Assembly (NCBI GenBank): GCA_039621445.1
Contig: CP154955.1
Span: forward strand, 17,774,691-17,838,690
DNA: 64,000 bases
Direction: 5' to 3'
Source of the DNA: Euglena gracilis
Lineage: Eukaryota; Euglenida; Euglenophyceae; Euglenales
The notes beneath the pieces were generated by a model. It saw nothing but the letters and a program-made list of their open reading frames with translations. It did not search any database and was not told the DNA's origin. Of the stretch, positions 1 through 13,700 are shown piece after piece (within the stretch, counting starts at the first letter, position 1; every line of letters begins with the position of its first letter). Both the position numbers and the translations under genes were made by a program.

Positions 1-1608
1 TTCAAGACCCTCGGGGGGAGGGGGGGGATTGAGCGGGGAAAAACTTCCGCAACCAAAAACTTATATGACATGGCTGTGGACTAGCTTTGCTCAAATCCCA
101 GCGTTTTTCTGCAAAATTCTAGCTGGGCACTATTTTTTTGGACCAAAACTGTCAAATTCATTGCCAAAAACTGTCAATCGTTGGAATGTTTCCCGTCTTG
201 TGCCGCTTGCGCGAGCGGCACCTGTCAAAGCTTCCCTGGAGAGAAGGTTTTATTTGGTCACCAAATCAAAGCCCCCGGAGGTTTTAAACTGGGGGAGTAT
301 TTGGGGTAATCATATTTGGGGGGTTTATAGCCACCCACCCCCCAGAGGAGAGGATGACTTCCCCCAGTCTTAACGAGAGGCTGGTAGCTCAGTGTCTGGG
401 GGACCCTGAGTATTCCCTATCCCAACAGGTTGGCTGGTGCCAGGGACCCCGACAGTTTCCTGGATATGCAGTTACAGCAAAAGTCTTGAGGGACCTTGAC
501 CCTGACAGGAGAACTTTTTCCAGCTGGTCGGCTGGACCCCCCCCCCTCCGGGTCGTCGAGAAATCCCCTGCTTTGCATGTACAACCACCACCACCACCCC
601 ATTAGCTGGCGGGTCAGAAATAGGTTTCATGGTTTCATTCATTGGTTCATGGTTTCATGGTCAGAGGCACCATGGGATTCATTGTCAGTTCCTGCCCCGA
701 AGGAAACTTTCATGCCCTTTTCAACTGCAAGAGCTGCCCGCACAACCTGTCATCAAAGGAAGTTGTCAGGGTCCCCGGTAATGAACTAACCGGCTGGAAA
801 AAAGGAGCCGAATGCAAGGAAAAGAAGGTGCTGGTGGGAAGAAAGGTGATGGCTGGACCCCCAAGGTGAGGGGGCTCCTCAAGGGGCAAGCCCACCCGTA
901 CAGGCGGGTACCTTTTTTTCTTTCAGCTAAAAAAACCTTCAAACATCTCGAAAACACTTTGGGTGCTTTGAAGTTTTGCGGCCGGCCCAACTTTCCTTTT
1001 CAGCGAACCTGGGGGGGGTTCACAGCCCAGCTGGGAGCTGCTGCTGAAAGAAAATGTGCTGGCTGGACCCCAAAAATCCCTCATTCTGACAGGTCGGCCA
1101 GTACGTCACCCCCCCCCCTTGTCCAAGCACAGGAAAAGGTGGGTAAGCGCCAGGGGGGGGGGGGGGGCTCAGACAAGGGGGGAATTTTCGACTGCAAAAA
1201 AAATCCGGCGCTTCGTGCCAGAAAAAAACTCCCTTGTGTTGGCGGTCCACTGTTGAACTTACAGGCATCTGGATGCAAAAATCAACAACATCTAACCAAA
1301 TCAGGCTTCAGAAGTTTCTAAAATTCATTTTCAAAATTTTCTCTAAAAAACGCACACAAAATAAGCCTCCCCGAGAAGATGGGTAGGCACCGGGGGGTGC
1401 TTAGGCAAGGGTGGTGCTTAGACAAAAGGGCAGGAGATACCGTGGACTGGGAAAGTTTCCCAGGCGAGAGCCTGGCAGGTTCTCGGATTCAACAGCTTCC
1501 CGGCGGTGGGGGTGGGGGAGCATAACTCTCTTGGCGGCATCGTTTGTTCCAGGCCCTCCCGTGCGGCTTCGGCCGGCCCCGCGCCCCAGCCCGGGCCCGG
1601 ACGGCGGC
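1..1608. other. KH gene intron or 3' region, nothing recognised
   Basis: Mixed sequence with C/G runs and diverged family-I units (430-520, 735-785). No exon could be supported here, although the KH gene should continue. Confidence 0.5.
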
Positions 1609-1727
1609 CTGGGCAGCACGTCGCCGCTGGAGTTGTCGTCGCGGGCGAAGAACAGGAACGTGTTGGTCTCCTCCTCGATGGCCCGCAGCGCGCTGCCCTT
1701 CGCACCCATGAAGTGCGTGATGGCGTG
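1609..1727 (-). CDS. KH protein exon 12: KH 6 (GAKG loop)
   Basis: Encodes HAITHFMGAKGSALRAIEEE and TNTFLFFARDD. Acceptor CCCAG|CAC, donor CCCAG|GC. The next segment of this KH module (IFG...) would lie left of the window or in the first 1.6 kb, where it was not found. Confidence 0.82.
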
Positions 1728-4700
1728 CTGGGGGCCGGGCGGCCCCTCCGTGGCGGGGGGGGGGGACGGGTTTTGCAGCAGGTCATGCACGATTTGACAT
1801 CATTCTTTCCTCTTATTTTAGATCCCAATTAGGAATTCGGGTGCCATTTGGGTCCAAAAATAGGTTCAATTAGGAATTTGGGATGAATTCTCACATTGTT
1901 GATTCCTAATTGAGTGGTAGATTCCTAATTAATGTGAATTTTTTGAACTTTTTGGAATCCCAAATCGGTTTCAGAATGGGGTCGCGGGGGGGGGGGGGGC
2001 GGGTCCATCCCGGCCCGGCATCGGACGGGAGGTCGGCATGGGCAGCCATGGCGCTTGGTCGATGCTAAGAGGTTTTTTTTTGGTGTCTTCTTGGCTGCAG
2101 TTGCTCGATGACAGAGTTCAAGTGTGTTTGCCAATACCAGCAAGTTCCATTCCTCCTGCCCTGCCCCCCACCTGGAATGGCATCACCCTCCTTTTGCCCT
2201 GCCTACTACCCCACACGCATGGCACATCCACTGCCAGCCTCGAAATCCTAGCTGTGCTTTTGAAGTGCAATTTTCTTCAAGGCCGACCTGGGCACTAGCG
2301 GGGTTTTCGAGCAACCCAAAGAGATTGGGTGGACACCGCCAACGCCGTCTCGAATCCGACTTGAAAGCGTCTGGCGGGGGAAACAGAAGCAGAAGTGTCT
2401 CGTGGATCAAGCTGCGAACAATTGTGCATCTTTGATGCAGAATGTTTCGATGAATATCGCGAAAGCGTATCGAAGTACACATACATACAGACACACGCAC
2501 ACATATGTGTGTATGTGTATAGAACGGCAATAAGTAAGAAAAGGATGGGAAGTTGGGTTGGGGAAGAGACAAGGAGGAGGGTGGATGCCCCACACGGCCA
2601 GGGGGACCCCCGGGCGGGGGATGTCCACCTCCTGGAGGTCGTCGTGGCCAGGCCCCTTCAACCACGACCAACACTTTCCCCACTTTAAGCCATTCAAGGC
2701 CATTTGAGGTCATCTTTCGGCCTCGCGGGGCCATAGTAGGCCATTTTTGGCTGCATAGCTTTGCATGCACAGTTTTGGGCCATTTTTGAGATCAGACTCC
2801 GAAATATTCGTTGGCAAGAAAAACATCCAACCCCAGATTGTTTCGGGACAGTATCGGGATATCAATACTGGGCGAACCCGGGAAATGCCGAAAAATCCTG
2901 AATGGATGCTCAAAATGGGTGGTAGTCTTGACAGCAAAACCTCGTGCGAGCACTCTCTTTTGAGGAAAGACAACGGAAATTACAATGAACGTGATCAGAT
3001 ATGTTTTGAGACCAATCCCTGCGAATCACGTGCTTTGAAGCAAATAATCATATCAGAATGAAGACTTTTTTGGGACTTTTACAGTGCATTAACTCCAAAA
3101 AGTGAAAGTGAAAAAACAGCATGCTGGACTAGAACAGGAAAAAACAAAAAATGTATTTTTGGTCTCCACCAAGCACAACAACCAAAAAAAAAACGGCGAA
3201 ATGGCCAGAAATTTAAAAAAAGGGAGCAAGTTTGGTTGCTCAACTTCACATTGCAAACTTTTTTTTTCAACATTTGACTTACACTTTAAAATCTGAATGC
3301 ATATCATATGTACAGTTGATCAGTGGTAAGTGAAAAAATTCAGGCCATTTTCATCCAGTCATTCTAGGCCGTTTTGGCTGGAGGTGCCTTGTCGTGGCGG
3401 CCGAGGTCCTGCAGGCGGATGGCGCCGGACCGCTGCCGGAGCAGCCACTTCAGGTACCGCATCGCCCGCCGCCGCTCCGCCAGCGTGCCGGCCATGAAGG
3501 CGAAGTCGCCGAGGTACTCGATGATGCACGCCGACGCCCGCTGCAGCTTGCGCTTCGTCAGGCCAGCCCAGGGGGTCGGTGTGCCGGGGGGCACCGGGGA
3601 GGCAAGCTGAGGTGTCGTGGTCCCCAGCCGTCAACATACTCCACCCCCCAATTGCTGGTCCTCCCAAGTGTAAGCAACCGGCCAGTCGCTTATATTCGGG
3701 TTGCCGAAAACTGGCCCCAGGGGCTTTATAGTTGGGCGCTGCTTACATTTGGGGTGACATTTGTTTGGGACGTCGCAACTTTCGCCGCTGCAATACCACT
3801 TTCAATAAAAATCTCTTTCCGACACCGTTCAGAGGTTGTTTATGTTTGGGGGTTGCTCAATTTTAGAAGTCGGTCAAAAATTGGTCAAAGGGATACACTC
3901 ACCACACTCACCACACTTGCTACACTTAACCTAGCATTACACATGCTCAGCACCCCGCTGCACTTACCCACCTTTACAAAGGCACCACTTTCCACTAAGA
4001 AAAAAAATAACTTTAATGGGGAAAAGTTGATTATTCAGCCCGTCTCGGGAACAAGAAAACGCGGAGGGGGAGGGCATCAAAAACATTTTATCCCGTCGCA
4101 TCGCAGATGAAGAATACTCTGAACAATTTTCTTTGGAATTTTAAAAAGGGACAAAAACTTTAGGTTGGTCAGAAGATCAACCTAAATTTTCGGGCAATCA
4201 AGTCTGAAGCAATTGTATGCAGGAGGACTTGGAACTTAATCTTGAATTTTCACCCATGAAACCACTTGAGCAAATGGGCCTTATATCTATTTTATTCTAT
4301 GGAAACAGCTCAACCAATAACGTTCACCATTGTGAGGGAACTGCGATTGGAACGCACCTGCGTGGCACAACCTGTGTAGTGCCATGGATGGGTCGTGGCA
4401 CTATCAACCACACCGACCTCCAGCCGTCCTTACCCAAGGCATAAGAGAACTCCTCCCCCCGGAATCGGTATATGTCAGCCAGCATTGCCTGACTCTTTTC
4501 CTCCAAAGGAGAGGATACCTACTCCCTGATGGGACAGGTCCACAGGTACTGTGGATCATGCTGGGGGGGGGGGGCAAGGAATAGGGATAGTGCCACCAGG
4601 CAATGCCATAACATACCTATCCCACCCAATGGTGTTACAAGCATGCCATTGCTTACCGACCCCCCGGGGGGTCACTGTCAAAAAACCTGTCAGTCACTTT

Positions 4701-7700
4701 TCAAAAACCAGTCACCCACTTCCTCCCCGGGGGGGGGGGGGTCGGCCATTTGGCCACTCGGCCAAAAACTGCTCAAAACCAATGGATTTTGGCAAAAAAA
4801 AAACCCGAAGAAATTTTTCGGCTCCTTCGGCACTGGGTGGCCACTTTTGGCCACTCCTGGCCTAAACCCCCCCCAAAAATGAGACCCCCCCTCTGACGGC
4901 GTGAAGCGCCGAAGAGGGTGAAATTTTTCCCTGAAAAATTACCAAAAACCCCAATTTCACACACAAAAATGATGAAATTTCAAACATTTTCAGATTTTTT
5001 GAGGTGCAACAAAATATGCTTAATGTCAACTTACACCAATTTGCACATGGCGCGAAGCGCCAAAGGAAAATTTTCACTCTTTTGGGAACCTGAAAAATGA
5101 TGCTTTTTTTCAGGCCCGGGTCGGCCAAAAAAAAAACCAAAAATAAGACCCCCCCAAAATCAGGCCCCCCCTGGAGGTTTTCAGCAACGGACCCAAAAAT
5201 AAGACCCGGGTCTTATTTTTGGGGAGGTAGCTTCTAGACCCCGGGCTGGCTCCAGACCCGGGGGGGGGGGGGTCTGGAGCCAAAAACCAGGCAGTCACTC
5301 TGAAAAAAAAACGTCAGTCACCCCTCGGGGTGGGGGGGGTCGGACACACCTTGTGGTGTGATTACGAGCCCTCCCCTTTGCCCACCCGACCGGGTTCCTA
5401 CAAGCCCCAAGGATACATCAATGAAGGAAGGGATCTCGGTTGAGGCAGGCGATGGGCAGTACCCCACTCGTTGGGGTCCAACCCCTCCGTCACTCCTTTC
5501 GTGAAGTACCCAAGGCCAGGCGCCAGCCCAGCCGACCCAAGGGGGGCGGACCGCGGTGCGGCAGGTGGGATGGAACCCATTGCACCTGAACAATGGCAAA
5601 GCAAAAAAATGCAAGCGCGTTTTCTGAAATAATTTGGTAAGAAAAATTAGTCTAATCTAAAAAAAAATAACACAAAATAATAATAAGATGAAAAATAATC
5701 TCATAAAAAGTTTTACAAGTTATATGAAAATATAATAATGCTAGTGTGTGTTACCCAAGCCGTTCCAGTGTCAAGAGCACCGGTCTGGAGGAAAGGAAGG
5801 AAGGAAGGAGTATCGGCTGGTCCGGAATGCACCCCCTCGTCCTCTCCCATGCAAATGCAGTAGTGTACGCAAATCCTTGCGTTAGTGGCGCTCAGAGGTT
5901 CATGAGTTTGAGTGCATCGTTTAGAAAATGGTGTTACTGTCCCAGAAACGAAAACCACATTTGCCAATTCCAAACCTTGGCCCATCCTCAGGCCCTCACA
6001 GCCCCCCCTCCAAACTTGATTATCTTGCCCCCCCCATGCCCACTGAGGACGGTGCCTGCCCGGGGGCCTTCCCCTCCACGGTGGACATCACCTTCAGCTC
6101 CGCAGCCCGGCGGTTGCGGCGCACGCCGAAGATGCCGAGGCCGACGAACTCCTTGCGGCGGGACTCCTCCTTGCTGTCCATGAACAGCATGAACGCCCCC
6201 GAGTCGTCCTCGATGCGCGACAGCGTCGGACCCGCATGGCCCCTCGGAGGTTGTGATGGGGCGGCCGACTGCAGCGCGAGGGCCGGCGCAACGGGCGCGG
6301 GCGACGCGTGGCGCGATGTGGACTTAGGGCTTGGGGTGGTGGCCAGCGCCGTGGAGGAGGTGGGTCACGGCACGAGGGAATTGCACTCCAATGGGCAGCT
6401 CTGTGTGGAAAAGGGGGGAAGGACCAAAGGGGCCAAAGGGCCAAAGGACAAAAGGGGTGAGGCTGTGGCAAAAGATGTCATTTATAGGGAAATTTCCATT
6501 TAGATCTTGATCTGGCACAAATGAGTATTATTTAACACCGCAGTAGCAACACAACGGTAGTCTGCACAATGCAGCATCCACACCATGCAGCTTGCGGTCA
6601 GGGCCCTCTCCTTGAAGGCTCCTCGCAACCACATCGGACTGGGCGGGCCAGCACCTCGTTTCCCAGTCGCCTCAACCACTCAGTCAGTCTCCTCTCTCTC
6701 CACCGAGACTTCGGCTACTGAGCTCCGCAGCCACCTTGGGTCTCTGCGGGCACCTCAGGGACGACTGTGACCTTGGGCCCTGAGTCGCCGCCACAGCCAA
6801 GCGTGGGGGGCCATGGCCGCGCGCTTCAGGCCCATCACGAAGCCCACGCAGTCCTGGGGGATCTTCAGCAGTGTGACGTCGTCTCGGCCCTCGATGGGCA
6901 GGTCTGGCAGTGGCGGGGTGCGGGGCACAGGGGGGGGGGGGGGCACTCTGGGAGAAGGCGACACGAGGGCCTTCTTCGTGGGGTGAATATATGACGGGTG
7001 CCACCCTGTTTTTTTTTAAAAGAAATCTGCCGTTATGGTAGCGCGAGCCACCATTGCACCCCCGTTGTTGTACGGCCACTGGGCACAAAGCTAACCGGAA
7101 ATGCATGAAACCTGCGGTCAACGACCACGGGTGGTAGTATGCAATGGGGTGGTTGTACAACAAGGGGAGTCCTTCCAGACAGTTTCTTTGTTTCCCACAA
7201 GGGAGAAAAAATGGTTTGGAAGCACCCTTTGGTTGGAGCCTAGGTGAAGGCCTCCCGGCAAGCCACAGGGTGCAAGCTGGTGCCTTGAGACAACTCTCAC
7301 TGTGGGCCATCAGAAAGCCACTAAGAGGCAGGACATTAAACTGGCAAACCAAGTCGGCAACTTTGCACGATGTTTTGATGGCGCGGATAAATGAGTCTCC
7401 CATACCCCACTTAGGGCTTCTGTATAGAATTGGAATTAGAATTCTCCAATTCTCCGGTGGAAAAGGAGAAACCATTCCTCTTGAAGTGCGGCTGGGCAAA
7501 CCTCTTGGGTCAATGCACAACCACATTAGATCGAGCGTCGTAATGTCAATACACACACATGGTATAAATTCCAAACTGCCCCCCCCCCTTCACGGGGGAG
7601 TACTAGTTTGGGACTCATATATGGGACTTATGCATGCAATATATGTGTCGGTTCATCGGGTAGTTGGCAGCCCCCCTGGGGGAGACGGTAACGGTAGGAG

Positions 7701-10700
7701 GGGGCTCTAGAGCCTCCTCGAACGTAGTTCAACGTTGCTTAAGGAAGCTCTAGAGCCTCCTCCTACGCACATGTGTCACGAGGCCCAAGACAGCAGACGG
7801 AACTGGAGACAGCAGAACTTTTTGGCACAGAACCTCTCTGTGTCATATTTAATTTTTACCCCTTTTGTGTGCATGTTGACCTAACCCTGTCCCTTCAATC
7901 AACAACATAACTCCTTTTAATTTTCAACTGCTTTTCGACCTAACCCTATCGCTTCAGTTGGTAACAACACAAACTTCTTTTATCTTCCAATTCCATTAGT
8001 GCATGTTGACCTTACCTTTCCCCACATGACTTCTTTTATTTTCCAACTCCTTTTATCTGCCTTCTCTGTTTTGTGTGCATGTTGGCCTTACCCTACACCT
8101 CAAATTGACAAGATAACCCCTTTTGTTTTCCAACTGCTTTTGTTGACCGACCCTATCCCTTATATTGACAGCATAACTCCTCTTCACTCTCCTTCGTTTT
8201 GGGCAAAAAAAAATTCGATTTTTTCGACTTTTTGACCCAAAAATGGCTAAGTACACCGGCCAGGCTCGAGGAGGCTCCAGAACCTCCTCGAACGTTTTTT
8301 AGCCCCCCCCCCCCCCGTTCGAGGAGTATCGGCATTGAATGCAGATACTGGACAAGATGCAGTGGATGCAGATACTGGACAAGGCAATGGATGTAGATAC
8401 TGGCCAAGATGCAGATGCGGGCCGGGGGGGGTAGGCTGCCAAGTGCCCCTCACCTGCACTAGGTGTCTGGGGTTATTGAAAAAGGAGGGATAGGGTTTGG
8501 GATTGTCAGGCCCTAACTGGGGGGGGGGGGGTTGCAGGCCCCCAGGGGTAACCGAAGGTTACATCGAACGTTCAATCTCAAGTCTTGTCCAATATTTGCG
8601 TCTTGCCTAATGTCTTCATCCATTAGCTCCCAACCTAGCCAAAATGACCACAAGAGCCCAAAAAAAGACACAAAAAGCCCAAAAATGCCACAAAAACCCA
8701 AAACGCAACCAAAATGGCCTAAAACTGCTTGAAATAACCTAAAATTGGACAAAAAAAACGCCAACAATGTCCACAAAAGATTGTGAAACCCAAAATCGCC
8801 AAAATGGCGCAAAGTGGCCAAAACTGCCATAAAATGTGCTCATACTGACCTAAATTAGCCCAATATTTGCCAAATCAGTGCAAAATAGCCCCAAAATTAG
8901 CAAAAATTGATCCAAAATGGCCAAGATCGGTGTAATACTGGACATTTTTGGGGAAATTCTCCCAAAAGAAGGTTTAATTCTTCCAAGCATACAAAAAAAA
9001 TGCCAGCACCGCCCAGCATCGCTTTGCATCGCCCAGCATCATCAGAGGTGCTTGCCCCCCCCCCGGGGGGAGGGGGCTGCCAATACCTGCCTGTGGCATA
9101 TATATTGTAAAAAATACACATACACACATGCATTTGCATGTCTATAAGTACGTGCATATGTATTGTATATTACGCATTTGGACAACGTTCAACAGTCCAT
9201 GATCTTACATCCAAGGCAACTTTATTGGTTTGCACCATGGAAATAGCAGCTTGGGGCAGCCAAATGTGCCCCTGCACCGCCCGCCCGCCACGATGCCGTC
9301 CAGCTGGTTCATGATGCACGTGAGGTAGTCCCCCGCCCGGCGGCGCTCGGGCCCCGTGCCGGCCATGTGGACGTAGTTGCCGATGTACTCCACGATGCAC
9401 CCCGAGGCCCGGGCCAGCTTTTTGCGGGTGGCCCCCTTACGCCCGCCGGCAGGGGAGGCCAGGTGGGGGTCGGGGGGGGGGGGGCTTCAGACATGGGGGC
9501 CTTTGCCCTCGGAAATGAAAAGGCAAAAGGCCGGGAAAAAGTCAATATTCAAGATTCAAAAAAAATTTTCTTTTCCGGCCTTTTCACTTCAAAATGTGAC
9601 AATAACAGCAGATTCCACGCGCACACAACACCCACAAGGTGATTTGGAGAGCAGACTACAATTCGTTGTTGCGCTGACCAGGTGCGTTGCACTTGCACAA
9701 CAATTGAACCCATGCTGGCTTCCAATGAAAAGGTAAACCGGGTCATTTGTCAACACACCCAGGCTTCTCTTCGGATGCTTTTTGTTATTCTCCCGTGGGA
9801 GACTGGCACACCGGGTGCAGTCGATGGGGTTGATTCAACGCAACCCAAAGGACGGACACCGAGAAAAGGATCAAAGGCAGCCGCGATGGTCCTTCCCTGG
9901 GCCAAGGCCCAGGACATCTCGTCCGCCTTCAGCTTGCGGATGTCGGGCGCCGGGCGGCATCCCCACCCCTCCCCCCTTCATTGACGGTCGAAGCTATCCA
10001 AGCGGGGCCTCGTGGTTTGCAGGTGTGGTAGGCAGCAAGGCACTTCAATGGGTTTCCATTCTGACACCCGTTTCAATGGATATCCGTTTGACGGCACGTT
10101 AGACAGTACCGACCCCGGTATGCTGTTCGGGCAGCCATGGGACCATGAGGTGTTTGGCGCAACACTTTTCCAGTGGGGCTGCCCAGCCAATCGCCCTTTT
10201 GACAGAGACTGCAGGGTATCTTTGTGTCTCAGCCTGTGAGACTTGAGCCCTGTTCAGTCAAGGCAAGAAAGGGTGCGTTTGCTTAGTACCCTCGGGATGA
10301 GTGTCAAAAGTGGCCAACCCCCCACCCAGCTGCCCACGACCCGGGGGGGGGGGGGGGCAAAAACCAATCAGTCACTCTGGAAGAAAAGAAAAAAAAGAAC
10401 TGAAAAACCAACCAGTCACACGGCCATTGAGGGGGGCTCGGCCAGTGGCTAAGTGGTCGTATGCCACGGAGTCATCGCAATAATTCATCAACCACCGCCT
10501 TCGGGTTGAGAATTCCACCGGCCCAGTGTGGAAACGGACCTCGCCCCCGCACAGCGCCGGGCCGGCGCGGGCGGGGCCGAGGCGGCCCGGGCCGGTGCCC
10601 CACTCCTCGTTGCTCGACGTGTGCTCCCGCAGGTCGCGGGTGACGTACCCCTCCAGGCGGCTCTCCACCGCCGCCAGCACCTTCAGCTCCGCCCCGCGCC

Positions 10701-13700
10701 GGCCGCGCCGCTCCCCGAAGATGGCGAGCTTCTCGATGCCCTTCAGCCGCCGCCCCTGGTCCCCCTTGCCGCCAGGCCCCCGTGCTGGGGTCGTTTGAGG
10801 ACAGGAGGGAGATGGGGGGGGGGGGTCTGGACCCTACACCCCCGGGGAGGGGGGGGGGGCTTGGTCGGGACCCACCCAGCCACGCACTGGGCTGCAAAAT
10901 ATATATATAAAAAATCCCCGCCCCCGTGGGGAGGCGGGCAGACCTGCCCTGTGCCGACGCCGGGCTTCTTTGCAAAACTTTGTACCCCCCCCCTATGTCC
11001 AATGACTGGTAACCTCTGTCCTCTGACCGGGGGGGGGGGGGGTCGTTCGACATGGGGTCAAAAGAAAGTTGGTGGGTACCCGGGTCCCTACCCACCCAAA
11101 AATGCCCAAATTTTCCCTTCCGGCGCTTCGCGCCGAAAATTTTGGGCAATTTTGACAAATTTTTGTCCAAAAAGTGTCAAAATGGCATTTTGGCCAAATT
11201 TTTGGCCAATTTTTGGGCAAAATTTTTCGTCCCGGCGCTTCACGCCGGGACCAAAAAATTGATCAAACCTCCGAAAAGGTGTCCTCTGACCGGGGGGGTG
11301 GTCATTGGACATAGGGGGGGTCGTTGGACATAGGGGGGGGGTAAGACTTTGTGAAACTCTCAGGGGGGGCTCGTGCGGGTGAATACGGACAGTTGCCGGA
11401 TTTTTTTTTGATTCTGCGGGTATAGCAGCACAACCCACGGTTGTTCTACCCCCCCTTGTTATACGACCACGGGACACAAAACGGCGGGCTGGGCAAGGTG
11501 AACGAAGAACATGATAGTGCCGTACTCCGCCTCGACCTGCCGCAGGAAGCTGCCGTTGGTGCCCGTGACGAAGCCGCAGCACTCCGTGGGGACCTCCACG
11601 AGGCTGCAGTCCGACTTGAAGTGGGGGTCCGTCTCGTCCCCTGCACGCTGCGGTCAGCACGGCCCATCTGTGGGGGTGGGGGTGGGGGGGTGACCCAATG
11701 CACTGGATGTCCAGCTCCACTCAGTCACTGCACCACTGCACTGTCTTAGAGGTATTCACCTGCCCCCCCCCCCACCAGTGCTGTTCGAGAAGACCCCCAG
11801 GTGGAGGGGGGGGGTCGACCCCCACCCACCACAGCATCGCAGAAAATTTTGACCTAGAACCAGCGTCCCCAGAATTACGGGAAGGCTTGGTGGGGGGGTC
11901 AGACTCCCCCCACCCAACCACAACAATGGTTACCCCCAGGCTGAATTTGAGAAACCCCAGGAGGGAGGGGTGCCTTGGAGTGCCTGGGCAGGCAGGCACT
12001 ACCGCCCACCCCCCCCCCAGGAAACCGTCACCTGAAAGGTCGGACAACAGGGACCCACCCTGGCATGATGACAATCGTTATGGGTTGGGGACCCTAACAG
12101 TTTCCCGGGCAGGTGGAGAAGAGGGGTTTGGGGGCCCAGCCCTCGCCGCCGCAGCCGCGGCGTGGCCCAGCACCACGTCCCCGGACCGCTGGGCGATGAC
12201 GCACTCCACGTACTTCTTCGCCTTGCGGCGCTGCTCCGCCCCTGCCGGCCCCCGGGGGGTCGCAAAGGCCCCGCTCGCTAAAGAAGCGTCGCAAACAAAA
12301 GGTTGGGAAAAGGACGGGAGGGGAGCGTTCGCTTTGTTTACCGGACCGGGGTCACTTCCACTCTCCCAAAAAAAACCAGCCAGTCACCGACCTCGGGGGG
12401 GGGGGGGCGGTCACTTCGAGATCCAGGGGAATTTAACCAAAAAAATCGCCCAATAATAATTCTGGGATCCAGGTCACTATGGTGGCTGTTGCTGCCGCCC
12501 CCCCCCCCTGGGAGGCGAAGAAGGCCCCTCCTGGGGGAGGGGGGGTCGACCATTGACCAAACGATCGCATGGTGGGAAACAGAGCCCAGCTCTGGTGCTG
12601 CCAAGAGGTAACGGTGGGAGAACTTCAAAGCTCAGGTACGAGGGTGAACCGTCTCACAAACGCATATCAGTCACCGAGAAGGGGTGACTGATGAGGAGAG
12701 GGTGGAGGTTCAGGGATAAAAACAGAATTTTCAAAAGTGCCTCCCAGAGCCACCGATCGAGGCCGGGGCTTGACCTCAAGCCGGGCGGTCCAGACTAACC
12801 GATGCCTTCCGCTGGGGACACCTCCAACCCACACACAGCGAGCACCCTCCATCAAACGAGCCATCCGGTGTAGCTCTGTGCCGCCCGCGGGCCGCCCGAG
12901 CCTGTGATCTCCAGCGTGAGGGACCGCGGAGGCAGCTCGATATTGGCGCCGGCCACCTTGGCGATCTTCTCCTTCGTCTTGCCGCCCTTCCCCAGGATGA
13001 ACGCCGCGTCTCCCACGGGGCCACGGGGGTGGGGGCAACGCGGGTGGCGGGACTCCGCACGGAAACACACCTGCACCACTGGGTGGCGGACCCCCCCCCG
13101 TTCAATATCAGGGCAGGTGAAGGGGATCTGGACCCCCCCCCCCCGCCTGGCAGGTCAAAGAGGGCAGACATTCACGGGGGGGGGAGGGGGGGGTCGGCTT
13201 TGTCTGTGGCAGTTTTGTGGGGCTATAACGGCCGTCCCATTTTTTGTGACTTTTTTTGGTTTCGAAAAAGTCCAACACAATCACGATCTCTCCAGCCCCC
13301 GTTTCCAAGGGTTTGATATAAGGATGGCGCCACAGATTGCTTAGTGGGCCCTGGAGTAGACAGGGAAACCCCGCACAGAAGCAACCAACCCCCCCCCCAA
13401 AAAATAAGACTCCCTTTGGGATTTGCGGGGAAATCCAAAAAGTAGACCCCCTCTAAAAATGTGAAAATGCTCCCAAAATGGGCGTTTTTTCGACATTTTA
13501 TTTTGGCAATGTTACATGTGTCAGAAATGGCAGTTTTCGAGTCTTATCTTGCTCATTGCAAAAAATCACCCTTTTTGGACCTTTTTTGGACCTCCCACAG
13601 GGAGGTTTTTTCCAGTTGAATTTTTCAGCAAAAAAAAATACAAAAGGAAGCCAAAAAATAAGACACCCCAGCCGATTCTCAGCAAAGGACCCAAAAAAGA

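Noticed and set aside
6056-9435. Non-canonical introns with junction direct repeats (GG-AG, GC-GG) in the KH gene
   Set aside because: First alignments suggested them, but shifting the donors to nearby GC sites gave GC-AG introns and intact motifs (GLKG, WAL-GATRKKL).
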